Part shown: positions 1 through 8,256 of the stretch, one piece after another
Position numbering within the stretch: position 1 is the first letter of the stretch
Layout: every line of letters begins with the position of its first letter
Assembly: GCA_035937155.1 (NCBI GenBank)
Contig: DASYVJ010000017.1
Location: 1-64,000, forward strand
Length of the DNA stretch: 64,000 bases
Direction of reading: 5' to 3'
Origin: Palsa-870 sp035937155
GTDB lineage: Bacteria > Chloroflexota > Dormibacteria > Dormibacterales > Dormibacteraceae
The notes under the pieces: generated by a model
Seen by the model: only the letters and a program-made list of their open reading frames with translations
What the model was told of the DNA's origin: nothing
Database searches by the model: none
Program-made: the position numbers and the translations under genes

Positions 1-98
1 ACCCAATCGCCGTCTCAGTCAAAGGACGAGGGCCGGAATCTAGGGTCGACGGTCTCAAGCCGGATAGCCCAGCGCCGGTCTCCCCGCAGAGGTCGGAT

Positions 99-191
99 CC
101 ATCCTGACCCCTACAAGCATCTATATCAGCCCTGCGCGCAAAGCGGCGGTAAGGATGGGACTCACTTATTGCCCCCTGCGGGGGAGGGGAT
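99..191 (+). repeat. Palindromic repeat family 1, copy 1
   Basis: This is the only recognisable structure in the 217 bases before the first gene. It contains the core CCCTGCGCGCAAAGCGGCG found again near 37.26 kb and, inverted, near 26.35 kb. The core is flanked by complementary arms (CCATCCT and AGGATGG) and followed by a second small hairpin, CCCCTGCGGGGG. This copy carries about 20 extra bases between the left arm and the core. Function unknown; it may act as a transcript-end structure. Confidence 0.6.
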
Positions 192-217
192 TGGTTTAGC
201 CGGGTCCCTCGAAATAC

Positions 218-559
218 TTAGCCGGGTCTCTTGAACAGGGACGTCAGCTTGATCGCCAGTCCCATGTCGCCCTTGATCTTCAGCTTGCCCTGCATGAACG
301 CGGCCGTACCGTCGAGCTGCCCAAGCATGATCTTCACAAAGTCGTGCGAGTCGGCGAGCAGCGTGAGGTTCGCCGGTTCGGGCGCATCACCCTTGCCGGA
401 CTCAGCCTTGCCGTCGTGGATCTTCACCCACCACTTACCGGCTGCGTCTCCGGACAGGTCGAACTGGATGGTCGCCTTGGTGGTGCCGGCCTTCTCGGGC
501 ACGAGGTACTGCGGCAGCGCCTCGACGATCTGGTCTGGCGAAAGCTGGACTTCAGACAT
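218..559 (-). CDS. SCP2 sterol-binding domain protein
   Basis: This 113-residue protein is essentially one SCP-2 domain, the fold that binds lipids or acyl-CoA in a hydrophobic tunnel. The family pattern is visible: an amphipathic opening helix, the strand segment around residues 28-45 (TIQFDLSGDAAGKWWVKI), and the typical end with GKLKIKGDMGLAIKLTSLF. The start is well supported, with AGGAGG five bases before ATG. It is transcribed away from the neighbouring metallo-hydrolase. Its ligand cannot be told from sequence, and in bacteria such small SCP2 proteins are often only inferred lipid carriers. Confidence 0.85.
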   Translation of the reverse strand: MSEVQLSPDQIVEALPQYLVPEKAGTTKATIQFDLSGDAAGKWWVKIHDGKAESGKGDAPEPANLTLLADSHDFVKIMLGQLDGTAAFMQGKLKIKGDMGLAIKLTSLFKRPG

Positions 560-622
560 GCGGTCCTCCTGAGAGATCGGCAGAGGTGATTGATCCCATG
601 TTACCTAGTACTGTCGGCGAGA

Positions 623-1606
623 ATGCCGGGGTTGACTGAGCATGGTCTGACAGAGGTGGCCGAGGGAGTTTTCGAGCTCCGGCTGCCGATCCCCTTCGAA
701 GACGGCCTGGTCAACGTGTTCCTGTTCCCGGACGGCGACGAGGCCGACCTTCTCGACTGCGGCATGAACTCGGACGAATCGGTCGAGGTCATCAGGCACG
801 GGATTGCCCACCTCGGAGCCAAGCGACTGCGCCGCCTTGTCGTCACTCACATTCATCCCGACCATTACGGCGCGGCGGGAACTTTCGCGGGCGAGGGCCT
901 GGCCGATCTGTACATCCACCGGCTGGAGGTGCCCCTGGTCCACCCGCGGTATGTCGAGCTGGAGCAGCTGGTCAAGGAGGTGCGCACCTACCTGCTGGTC
1001 AATGGTGTTTCAACCGACGACGCCGAGGTTCTGAGCAACTCGCAGCGAGCGTTGAGCCAGGTCGTGAAAACGGCGGAGCCGTCTGTGCAGCTGGACGGCG
1101 CCGAGTCGCTTCAAATGGGTCGCAGGAATCTGCGAGTCGAGTGGACACCCGGGCATTCACCCGGCCACATCTGCCTCTACGACCGGCAAGACAAGCTGCT
1201 TTTCGCAGGCGATCACATGCTGCCTGAGCTGTCGCCGAATATCGGCTTGCACCCGCAGAGCACGCCGGATCCGCTGCACGAATATCTCGATGGCTTACGC
1301 CGCCTTGCCGCCTACGAGCCTGAGCTGATCCTGCCCTCACACGGCCGCCCGTTCACTGGCGCTCCTGCTCGAGTCAGCGTCCTGGAGGCACATCACAAGC
1401 GGCGGCTCGACCGGATCGTGGAGATCGTGGGTCACGGCAAGGAAACGGGGTGGGAGGTCGCACTCGAACTCTGGGGCCCCCGCGAGAACCTCTACGAAAA
1501 GCGGCTTGCCCTCCAGGAGGCTCTGGCGCACCTACAGGCGCTCGCGGTGGACGAGCGGGTGAGGAAGTCGGTCACGCCCGAGTCCGTGCGCTGGACGCCG
1601 GCTTGA
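623..1606 (+). CDS. MBL-fold metallo-hydrolase
   Basis: A metallo-beta-lactamase fold hydrolase of about 327 residues. The metal-binding signature is present as THIHPDHYG, followed by a second histidine in the GHSPGH segment, the Asp of FAGDHML and the late His of PSHGRP. The C-terminal ~90 residues look like the winged-helix tail of LACTB2-like members. I chose ATG at 623 (MPGLTEHG) over an in-frame TTG at 590 because the residues before it have no family character. Its 3' end overlaps the convergent DegV gene by 35 bases. The substrate is unknown; thioesters, nucleotides or RNA are possible for this family. Confidence 0.85.
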   Translation: MPGLTEHGLTEVAEGVFELRLPIPFEDGLVNVFLFPDGDEADLLDCGMNSDESVEVIRHGIAHLGAKRLRRLVVTHIHPDHYGAAGTFAGEGLADLYIHRLEVPLVHPRYVELEQLVKEVRTYLLVNGVSTDDAEVLSNSQRALSQVVKTAEPSVQLDGAESLQMGRRNLRVEWTPGHSPGHICLYDRQDKLLFAGDHMLPELSPNIGLHPQSTPDPLHEYLDGLRRLAAYEPELILPSHGRPFTGAPARVSVLEAHHKRRLDRIVEIVGHGKETGWEVALELWGPRENLYEKRLALQEALAHLQALAVDERVRKSVTPESVRWTPA

Positions 1607-2465
1607 TGCCGAGCGGTAAGAGCTCGGCCGGGTAGCAGCCAACACCGACGACACCCGGGCCCGCATGGGCTCCCACGACGGGTCCGAGCGGCTGGATCAT
1701 CAAGGTCTCGGCGATCGGCTCGAGCTCGCGGCCGATACGCTCGGCGTCCGCTTCAGCATCCGCGTGGCCGACGATCACGCACACGCCTTGGCCGCGATCG
1801 ACCTCGCGGGTGAGCACGACGACGCGATTCAGCGCGCGGTCGAACGTGCGCACTCGCTCCAGCGGCGTAACGAGCCCGTCCCGGATGCACAGCACCGGCT
1901 TGAGCTGCAGCACTGAGCCGAGCAGGGCGCTGGCTCGTCCGATTCGCCCTCCGCGCCGCAAGAACTCCAGGGTGGCTACGGAGAAGTAGGTCTGGATCTG
2001 CGATCTCATGTCGAGCACCTTGGCCTCGATGGTCGGCGCGTCTGCGCCGCCGGACGCCAGCGCCGCCGCCGCCAGCGTGATCAGACCGAGCGACATCGAG
2101 ACAAGCTCCGAGTTGATGACCCGCACCCGCTTGGGATCGGTCATGTCCGCCGCCTGACGTGCGGACGCGTACGTCCCGCTCAGCTTCTCCGAGATGTGGA
2201 TGGACACCACTGCGTCGTGGTCCGCCAGTAGCGACGAGTAAGCCTCCGCGAAGCGTCCGGGTGAGGGTTGGGAAGTCGTGGGGTGCGTCGTCGCGGAGGG
2301 CAGCCGCCGATAGAACTCATCTGGCTGTATGTCGACCCCGTCGAGCAAGGTCTTGCCTTCGAAGTTGAGCGTCAGGGGAACCACTGTGATCGACCGCGAG
2401 CTGGTGAGCTGCGGCGGAAGGTCTGATGTCGAATCGGTGACGATCGCGACCGACTGCTTGGTCAC
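1572..2465 (-). CDS. DegV family fatty-acid-binding protein
   Basis: A 297-residue DegV/FakB-type protein, a family that binds a fatty acid and in Firmicutes presents it to the kinase FakA. The hallmark TDSTSDLPP lies at residues 9-17, followed by the conserved EKLSGTYASARQAA segment and the GRIGRASALLGSVLQLKP region. The start is GTG at 2465, overlapping the stop of the upstream MgtC-like gene as GTGA, which implies translational coupling; the longer open frame upstream is the MgtC region read out of frame. No fakA homologue is visible nearby, so the partner is unknown. Confidence 0.88.
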   Translation of the reverse strand: MTKQSVAIVTDSTSDLPPQLTSSRSITVVPLTLNFEGKTLLDGVDIQPDEFYRRLPSATTHPTTSQPSPGRFAEAYSSLLADHDAVVSIHISEKLSGTYASARQAADMTDPKRVRVINSELVSMSLGLITLAAAALASGGADAPTIEAKVLDMRSQIQTYFSVATLEFLRRGGRIGRASALLGSVLQLKPVLCIRDGLVTPLERVRTFDRALNRVVVLTREVDRGQGVCVIVGHADAEADAERIGRELEPIAETLMIQPLGPVVGAHAGPGVVGVGCYPAELLPLGIKPASSARTRA

Positions 2466-2931
2466 GATTCGCGTCTGTCGACCACGGGCGGATCGTCGTG
2501 ACGCCGGAGGTGACGCGCTCGGAAGAACCGCAACTCGATCGGCCTGATGGCGATCAACATCACGACGACGAGAATGGACGTGAACACAGCGAGGGCGTAG
2601 TACCCGAATCCCACCGCCATGCCGACCGACGCCGCGACCCAGATCGACGCTGCGGTGGTGAGACCATGGACGTCGCTGCCCTGGCGCATGATGGCTCCCG
2701 CTCCCAGGAACCCGACTCCAGTGACGATCTGGGCTGCGATGCGCGTCGGATCGACCCTGCTCCCAAATGTCGGCAGAAGTCCGAGCACAGTGAACATGCA
2801 TGCCCCGACCGAGATCAGAGCCATCGTCTTGATGCCGGCGGGATGACCTCGAGCCTCTCGCTCGGTCCCAAGAGCCAGACCGAGGGCGAGAGCGATGACG
2901 ATGCGGAGACCTAGTTCGGCCTCTCCAGCAT
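2462..2931 (-). pseudogene. MgtC/SapB family membrane protein, frame-disrupted 5' end
   Basis: The downstream 120 residues (from ATG 2824) carry the MgtC/SapB signature TGVGFLGAGAIM and GLTTAASIWVAA. The same frame continues upstream with the expected first membrane helix and motif (ALGLALGTEREARGHPAGIKT), but it has no ATG, GTG or TTG before a stop. An ATG at 2931 (reverse strand) opens MLERPN-stop in another frame, and one extra base would join it to the conserved N-terminus. I infer a one-base deletion, either genuine or an assembly error. Translation from 2824 alone would lack the first helix and the acidic motif. DegV follows with a 4-base overlap. Confidence 0.7.
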
Positions 2932-2945
2932 TGAGCGTGAGCGGC

Positions 2946-3530
2946 TCAGCCTCGGCCGGGACGGCCGCCGGGCTTGTCCTTGGCCCCGGGCTCGTCTTTC
3001 GCGCCCGGCTCGTCGGGAAGCTCGGGCAGATCGAGGCTGTTCACGAAGTCACGGAAGACGGCGAGGCGTTCCTCGTCGACCGGGGTCTCGAGCTTGTCCT
3101 TGTCTCCGCCTTCCTCATCCGGATCCGGGATGATGCCCGCCGTCTCCATGACCTCTTCGGCAACGAAGATCGGGCATTCGACACGCACCGCGAGGGCGAT
3201 GGCGTCGGAAGGTCGGGCGTCGAAGTCAAGGTCACGTCCGTTTTGCTTGACGTAGAGCCGGGCGTAGAAGACCTGGTCCGCGAGGCGCGTGACCACGATG
3301 CGCTTGACGCTGATGCCCAGGTCTCCGAACGCGGTCGCCATCAGGTCGTGCGTGAGGGGGCGCCCGAGCGGGTTGCCCGAGATCTTGGTCGCAATCGCCT
3401 GGGCCTCGAAGGAGCCGATCCAGATCGGAAGGTACCGATCGGCCTCCTTCTCTTTGAGGATGACCAGGTGCTGTGCGGTCGGCATGTGTATCCGGATGCT
3501 GTCGACCGATACCTCTATGAGGTTTTTCAT
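2946..3530 (-). CDS. Bifunctional nuclease family protein (DUF151)
   Basis: A DUF151/bifunctional-nuclease protein of about 194 residues. The family core is clear: HLVILKEKEADRYLPIWIG, followed by GRPLTHDLMATAF, the YARLYVKQNGRDLDFDARPSDAIALAVR block, and PIFVAEEVM. The C-terminal 55 residues are an acidic, low-complexity tail ending in imperfect GAKD(E/K)PG repeats. ATG at 3530 (MKNLIEV) fits the family start better than the ATG four codons upstream. Plant and thermophile members have been reported to cleave DNA and RNA; the role here is not known. It diverges from polA. Confidence 0.85.
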   Translation of the reverse strand: MKNLIEVSVDSIRIHMPTAQHLVILKEKEADRYLPIWIGSFEAQAIATKISGNPLGRPLTHDLMATAFGDLGISVKRIVVTRLADQVFYARLYVKQNGRDLDFDARPSDAIALAVRVECPIFVAEEVMETAGIIPDPDEEGGDKDKLETPVDEERLAVFRDFVNSLDLPELPDEPGAKDEPGAKDKPGGRPGRG

Positions 3531-3615
3531 CCTCGGGCCCATTCTACCTTTAGGGCCTTTCGACCCCTGCTGTTTGAACGCGCTAGCCCCTCACAAGGGC
3601 ACATTGTTGGCCCCG

Positions 3616-3621
3616 TAGGAT
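3616..3621 (+). promoter_or_regulatory. -10-like box TAGGAT for a probable leaderless polA mRNA
   Basis: TAGGAT ends six bases before the GTG start of polA and no Shine-Dalgarno sequence is present. That spacing would put transcription initiation at or next to the start codon. No clear -35 hexamer is seen. Confidence 0.4.
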
Positions 3622-3627
3622 ACGAAG

Positions 3628-6315
3628 GTGGCGAAGGGGAAGCGGGGGCGGGTCGTTCTGATCGACGCCCACAGCCTCATCTATCGAGCGTTTTTTGCCC
3701 TACCTCCGATGAGCACGTCCGACGGCCAGGTGACAAATGCCGTCTACGGATTCACCTCGATGCTGGCGATCGTCCTGGCGTCGCGGCCCGAGTTCGCCAT
3801 CGGAGCCTTCGACGTCGCCGGGCCGACTTTTCGCTCGAAGGAGTACCAGGAGTACAAGGCGGGACGGCGCGCGATGCCCGACGACCTGCGGCCGCAGATC
3901 GAAAAGGTGCGCGAGGTGCTGCAGAGCTTTTCGATTCCGATCTACGGCGTCGAGGGTTTCGAAGCGGACGATGTGATCGGCACGCTGTCGCGAATTGCGG
4001 AGGAACGAGGACACACGGTCACCATCGTCTCCGGCGACCTCGACTGCCTGCAGCTGGTCACCGAATCAGTTGAGGCGCTTGTGCCAAGGCGGGGCATTAC
4101 CGACACCTTCATGTACGGGCCCGACCAGGTCCGCCAGCGCTACGGCTTCGAGCCGGTGCAGCTGATCGATTTCAAGGCACTGCGTGGCGATACGTCCGAC
4201 AACATCCCCGGCGTCCCCGGAGTCGGCGATAAGACCGCCGCCAAGCTCGTGCAGGACTTCGGCACCATCGAAGCTTTGCTCGAGCGGGTTGACGAGCTGC
4301 CTGAGGGGCGCCTCAAGACCTCGCTGAAGGCCAACGCGGACCAGGTGCGGCTCGGCAAGCGATTGGTCACGATCGTGCGTGACGTCCCGGTCGAGCTGGA
4401 GCTCGAGCGCGCTCGCTGGACGCGATACGACTATGAGAAGGTCCGGCTCGTCTTCGACCGGTACGAGTTCAGGCAGCTCCTGAGCCGGTTCCCCCCGCCC
4501 GACCAGGTACCGGTCCAGCCGAGCCTGGCGTTCGAGCCTGCGCCACAGGCCGCGGGCCTGAAGGTGGTCGAGGATCCGACGGAGGCGGCGAGCCTGTTGG
4601 ACGGTGCCTCCGACGTCGGCGTGTTCGCGTTCAACGAAAGCGCCGGCCGGGCGGCGCGTGTCCGCGGCCTGGGCATGTCGACCGGCAGGGACACTTTCTA
4701 CGTCACCGGGCAAGATGCGATGGACGCGGTCGCGACCACACTTTCCGGCCGGCCCATCTCCGGCCATGACGCCAAGGACACAGAGCTTGCGCTGCGCTCG
4801 CTTGGCGGAGGAAAACGCGATTGGGCGTTCAGCACATTTCTCGCGGCGTACCTGCTCGGGGCGGGCTCGCGCGATCCCAGGCTCGAAGATCTCGCCCGAG
4901 AGTTTCTCGAGGTCAACCTTGTCAGCACGGAGCAGCTCTTGGGCACCGGACGCGCAGCTCGCAAGCCCGCTGAAGTCTCGGTCGGCGATGCCGCGGAGTT
5001 CGCCGCGCGTCGCGCCGAAGCCATCCTCAACCTCAGGCCCCGGCTGGAGGCTGAGATGCGGAACCTTGGCGTGGACTACCTCTTCCACGAGATCGAGCTG
5101 CCGCTGGCGGGCGTGCTCGCCGACATGGAGTCCGAGGGCGTCGCGATCGACGTGCCCTACCTCAAGGAGATGCAGGACGAGCTGGGCGCGCAGATGGCCG
5201 CGATCGAGTCGGAGGTGGAGCAGGTCGCGGGTCAGAAGTTCAATCTGAACGCGCCTCAGCAGCTCGCGAAGGTTTTGTTCGAAGACCTTCGGCTGCAGGT
5301 GGGCAAGCGGACCAAGACGGGCTACTCCACCGATGCCGACACTCTCGAGGCGCTTCGCGACAAGCACCCGATCATCGGCTTGATCCTCGAGTACCGGCAG
5401 CTTTCGAAGCTCAAGTCAACGTATATCGACGCGCTACCGCAGCTGGTCGATCCTCTGAGCGGCCGCGTGCACACGTCATTCGGCCAGGCCAGCACGGCGA
5501 CGGGAAGGCTCTCGTCTTCCAATCCCAACCTGATGAATATCCCGATCAGGACCGAGCTCGGGCAGCGCATCCGCCGGGCATTCAAGGCCGGGCGGCCGGA
5601 CCACGTCATGGTCTCGGCCGACTACTCGCAGATCGAGCTGCGCATCGCCGCGCACCTCAGCGGCGATCCCAAACTGCTCGGCGCGTTCGCCGCCGGACAG
5701 GACATCCACACCGCAACCGCCGCTGCGGTTTTCGGGATTCCGATCGAGACGGTCGATCCAAATCAGAGGCGGCTCGCCAAGGTGGCGAACTTCGGCTCGA
5801 TCTATGGTCAGGGCGAGTACGGGCTCTCGCAGCAGCTGGGGATCACGGGTGACGTGGCGCGGGAATTCCTCGCGCAGTACTGGTCGACGTACGCGCGCTT
5901 GAAGGAGTACCTCGATGAGGTGCGGCGCAAGGCGCGCGAGGATGGATTCGTGGTCAGCGCGACGGGTCGGCGGCGTGCCATCCCTGACCTGCGGTCGCCC
6001 AACTTTCAGCTGCGCAGCGCAGCCGAGAGGATGGCGATCAACTTCCCGATGCAGTCGCTCGCCGCCGACATCATCAAGATCGCGATGGTTCGGCTGCAGC
6101 GCGAGATCGAAGCGGACAACATCGAGGGGCGCATGCTGCTTCAGGTCCACGACGAGCTGCTGTTCGAGGTGCCGAAGTCGGAGGTGGACCAGTTCGCCGA
6201 AAAGGTGCCGCGCATCATGACCGGGGCTTACGAGCTCGAGACGGGGATCGAGGTCGAGACGAAGGTTGGTCCCAACTGGGCCGACATGAAAAAGCTCGCG
6301 GTGGTGAGGGCATGA
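3628..6315 (+). CDS. polA: DNA polymerase I
   Basis: An 895-residue family A polymerase with three regions. Residues 1-290 form the 5'-3' exonuclease (LIDAHSLIYRAF, GFEADDVIGTL, SGDLDCLQL, GDTSDNIPGVPGVGDKTA). Residues about 305-480 match the 3'-5' exonuclease fold, but the first catalytic motif reads FAFNESAG instead of an Asp-x-Glu motif, so proofreading is probably lost. The polymerase region has motif A (DYSQIELR), motif B (KVANFGSIYGQGEYGL) and motif C (QVHDELLFE). It acts in Okazaki-fragment maturation and excision repair. The GTG start follows a -10-like box at leaderless spacing. fpg follows 52 bases downstream. Confidence 0.96.
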   Translation: MAKGKRGRVVLIDAHSLIYRAFFALPPMSTSDGQVTNAVYGFTSMLAIVLASRPEFAIGAFDVAGPTFRSKEYQEYKAGRRAMPDDLRPQIEKVREVLQSFSIPIYGVEGFEADDVIGTLSRIAEERGHTVTIVSGDLDCLQLVTESVEALVPRRGITDTFMYGPDQVRQRYGFEPVQLIDFKALRGDTSDNIPGVPGVGDKTAAKLVQDFGTIEALLERVDELPEGRLKTSLKANADQVRLGKRLVTIVRDVPVELELERARWTRYDYEKVRLVFDRYEFRQLLSRFPPPDQVPVQPSLAFEPAPQAAGLKVVEDPTEAASLLDGASDVGVFAFNESAGRAARVRGLGMSTGRDTFYVTGQDAMDAVATTLSGRPISGHDAKDTELALRSLGGGKRDWAFSTFLAAYLLGAGSRDPRLEDLAREFLEVNLVSTEQLLGTGRAARKPAEVSVGDAAEFAARRAEAILNLRPRLEAEMRNLGVDYLFHEIELPLAGVLADMESEGVAIDVPYLKEMQDELGAQMAAIESEVEQVAGQKFNLNAPQQLAKVLFEDLRLQVGKRTKTGYSTDADTLEALRDKHPIIGLILEYRQLSKLKSTYIDALPQLVDPLSGRVHTSFGQASTATGRLSSSNPNLMNIPIRTELGQRIRRAFKAGRPDHVMVSADYSQIELRIAAHLSGDPKLLGAFAAGQDIHTATAAAVFGIPIETVDPNQRRLAKVANFGSIYGQGEYGLSQQLGITGDVAREFLAQYWSTYARLKEYLDEVRRKAREDGFVVSATGRRRAIPDLRSPNFQLRSAAERMAINFPMQSLAADIIKIAMVRLQREIEADNIEGRMLLQVHDELLFEVPKSEVDQFAEKVPRIMTGAYELETGIEVETKVGPNWADMKKLAVVRA

Positions 6316-6337
6316 CGACCCCAGCGTCCCCCCACCA

Positions 6338-6362
6338 GACCTCCCCCCGAGGGGGCGAGGAT
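6338..6362 (+). repeat. Palindromic repeat family 2, partial copy (polA-fpg gap)
   Basis: CCTCCCCCCGAGGGGGCGAGG is an imperfect hairpin that resembles the second stem of the repeat found inside fpg and in several intergenic regions. It ends a few bases before the fpg start codon. Confidence 0.4.
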
Positions 6363-6366
6363 ATTC

Positions 6367-7251
6367 GTGCCTGAACTCCCTGAGGTCGAGACTATCGTCG
6401 CCGACCTGCGACCCCACCTGACAGGGCGCACCATCGTGCGCTGCGAGCTGATTTTCCCGACCATCGTCCGTCATCCCGAGCCCGAGGTCTTCATCGACTC
6501 CGTCGCGGGCATGCGAATCGCGGCTGTCAGAAGGCGTGGGAAGTACATCCTGCTCGACCTGCAGCATGACCTCATGCTCGTGGTTCACCTGGGGATGACC
6601 GGGCAGCTGCGCCTCGTCGATGCGGATGCGCCGATCGAGAAGCACACCCACGCGATCTTCAGGTTGGATGAAGCCAGCGGCACCCCCCCATCCGCCGCCC
6701 ATGGCGGCGACTTCCCCGGCAAGCGGGGAAGTGGGAGGCAGCTCCGTTATCGCGACCCGCGTCGCTTTGGACGTTTGCTCCTCGGGACGGAAAAATCTCT
6801 CCTGGGCGCGAAGAAGATGCCTGTGCTTGGTCCCGAACCCATCGATGTCGAGTTCGCCGCCGAAGATCTGTATCAAAGACTCCACAAGCGCCGCGCCGCG
6901 CTGAAGGCGGTGCTCCTCGACCAGGCGGCGATCGCGGGGGTCGGAAACATCTATGCCGACGAGTCGCTGCACCGCGCAAAGCTCCGGCCGGACCGGCTCG
7001 CGCGAAGTCTCAGCCGCAAGTCCGTCCAACGCCTGCACGAGTCGCTGCGTGAATCGCTTCTGGTCGCCATCGCAAATCGCGGCAGCTCAGTTGACACGTA
7101 TCGGGATGCATGGGGTGACCTCGGCGGACAGCAGGAGAAGCTGATGGTCTACGGTCGCGCGGGCGAACCCTGTTTCACATGCGGCCGCCCGCTCGCGCTG
7201 ATTCGAATCGCTGGACGCAGCACCGTCTTCTGCCGCCGTTGCCAGCGGTAA
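6367..7251 (+). CDS. mutM: Formamidopyrimidine-DNA glycosylase
   Basis: A 294-residue Fpg/MutM glycosylase that excises 8-oxoguanine and nicks the abasic site. It begins PELPEVE (catalytic Pro2 and Glu3 of the precursor), has the conserved Lys in RRGKYIL, the YRDPRRFG segment and ADESLHRAKL, and ends in a C4 zinc finger (CFTCGRPLAL...FCRRCQR). Residues 105-123 (GTPPSAAHGGDFPGKRGSG) are an insertion between LDEAS and RQLRYRDPRRFG, where family members are normally continuous. The insertion is encoded by a copy of palindromic repeat family 2. The reading frame is kept, so the gene is probably functional. Start is GTG. Confidence 0.95.
   Translation: MPELPEVETIVADLRPHLTGRTIVRCELIFPTIVRHPEPEVFIDSVAGMRIAAVRRRGKYILLDLQHDLMLVVHLGMTGQLRLVDADAPIEKHTHAIFRLDEASGTPPSAAHGGDFPGKRGSGRQLRYRDPRRFGRLLLGTEKSLLGAKKMPVLGPEPIDVEFAAEDLYQRLHKRRAALKAVLLDQAAIAGVGNIYADESLHRAKLRPDRLARSLSRKSVQRLHESLRESLLVAIANRGSSVDTYRDAWGDLGGQQEKLMVYGRAGEPCFTCGRPLALIRIAGRSTVFCRRCQR
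6682..6737 (+). repeat. Palindromic repeat family 2 inside fpg
   Basis: Two adjoining hairpins (CCGCC-CAT-GGCGG, then ACTTCCCC-GGCAAGC-GGGGAAGT) closely match the intergenic copies near 47.95 and 50.93 kb. Here the element lies in the coding frame of the glycosylase and contributes about 19 residues. This is the arrangement known from in-frame palindromic elements in Rickettsia. Confidence 0.7.
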
Positions 7252-7892
7252 CACAACGCCTGATAGCGATCGTCGTGCTTTCTGTCGCGTTCGTCGCGAT
7301 GACGATGGCGATCGCCGCCGGGATGTTCACCACGCTGGACCTGCAGGTCGCGCTTGCGACGCACAGCATCTGGCAAGAGTCCCTGCACAGGCTGTTCCAG
7401 CTCATCGCCGAGCTGGGCGGGATCGAGCTGACGTCCATCCTGATGCTCGCCCTCGTCTTTTATCTATGGCGCGGGGGCTTTGGCGCCGATGCACTGGTCG
7501 TGGGCGCCTTCATCGGCGCCGACGCGCTCGAGGTGCTGTACAAATCGCTGCTTTACCATCCCGGGCCGCCCCGATCGCTTTCTCACAGTGACGGACCGAG
7601 CCTGACCCAGGTGGCGGGCAACCTGGGCAACAGCTTCCCCAGCGGCCATATCGTCCGATCAGTCGTCGTTTACGGGCTCCTGGCGTTTGTGATCCGGCGC
7701 CTCGCCCCGTCGCCGACGATCCGATTCCTCGCCATTCCAGTCGCTATTGCGGTCATCGTTCTGATGGCCTTCGACCGTCTGTACCTGGACGTGCATTGGG
7801 AGTCCGACGTGATCGGCGGCCTGTTGTTGGGTGGCATCGCCCTCGTGTCGGCGACGGTCTGGCTCGACCGCCCCAGAAAGCCCGACAATTAG
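7239..7892 (+). CDS. PAP2-family membrane phosphatase
   Basis: An integral membrane phosphatase of about 217 residues with roughly six hydrophobic segments. The three PAP2 signature pieces are visible: K..LYHPGPPR (motif 1), FPSGHI (motif 2, with the catalytic His) and DRLYLDVHWESDVIGG (motif 3). Such enzymes remove phosphate from phosphatidic acid, undecaprenyl pyrophosphate or related lipids. The start is uncertain: TTG at 7239 overlaps the end of fpg by 13 bases, and ATG at 7179 would overlap it by 73. I prefer the shorter form because the first helix then begins just after the start. Confidence 0.85.
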   Translation: MPAVTQRLIAIVVLSVAFVAMTMAIAAGMFTTLDLQVALATHSIWQESLHRLFQLIAELGGIELTSILMLALVFYLWRGGFGADALVVGAFIGADALEVLYKSLLYHPGPPRSLSHSDGPSLTQVAGNLGNSFPSGHIVRSVVVYGLLAFVIRRLAPSPTIRFLAIPVAIAVIVLMAFDRLYLDVHWESDVIGGLLLGGIALVSATVWLDRPRKPDN

Positions 7893-7896
7893 CACC

Positions 7897-8247
7897 GTGG
7901 GGGATAACGCTGTCTTGATCATGGTCACGACTGGTGGCCGCGATGACGCCGAGCGGCTGGGCGAGGCGCTGGTGGTCGAGCGGCTCGCCGGCTGCTGCTC
8001 TGTCATTCCCACCGTCCATTCCGTCTATTACTGGGAAGGCCAGCTGAAGCGAGAGCACGAGGCGCTTCTCCTCGTGAAGACGATCGAATCCAGGGCCGCC
8101 GCCTGCCAGGAATACGTGCGAAGCCACCACGACTACGAGCTCCCGGAGATCCTCCAGGTCACCGTCGAAGGCGGGTCGCCTGCCTACTTGAAGTGGCTTG
8201 CCGACCAAGTGGGCCTAGAAGCCTCTGATAGCGAATTGAGCACTTAG
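7897..8247 (+). CDS. cutA: CutA family divalent-cation tolerance protein
   Basis: A 116-residue CutA1-type protein, a small trimeric protein linked to copper tolerance in E. coli although the biochemical role is unclear. The pattern VLIMVTTGGRDDAERLGEALVVERLAGCCSV opens the fold, followed by SVYYWEGQLKREHEALLLVKT and the ELPEILQV strand. I place the start at GTG 7897, four bases after the PAP2 stop; the longer frame upstream is out-of-frame PAP2 sequence. Confidence 0.9.
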   Translation: MGDNAVLIMVTTGGRDDAERLGEALVVERLAGCCSVIPTVHSVYYWEGQLKREHEALLLVKTIESRAAACQEYVRSHHDYELPEILQVTVEGGSPAYLKWLADQVGLEASDSELST

Positions 8248-8250
8248 ACT
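8245..8250 (+). promoter_or_regulatory. -10-like box TAGACT before the ABC fusion gene
   Basis: TAGACT is followed by six bases and then ATG, with no ribosome-binding sequence. This is the same geometry as at polA and the aminotransferase gene and suggests a leaderless transcript. Confidence 0.4.
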
Positions 8251-8256
8251 CAGCCG

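Noticed and set aside
1572..2801. A 409-residue DegV protein starting at 2801
   Set aside because: Its first 112 residues are the MgtC gene read in another frame; GTG 2465 gives the normal DegV N-terminus and a GTGA overlap.
2895..4073. Long plus-strand open frame of 392 codons across the DUF151 and polA starts
   Set aside because: It is antisense to the DUF151 nuclease gene and then out of frame with polA; no family motifs and an Arg/Gly/Asp-biased composition typical of shadow frames in high-GC DNA.
5476..7038. Minus-strand 520-codon frame opposite polA and fpg
   Set aside because: It lies opposite two well-supported genes, with a shadow composition and no recognisable domain.
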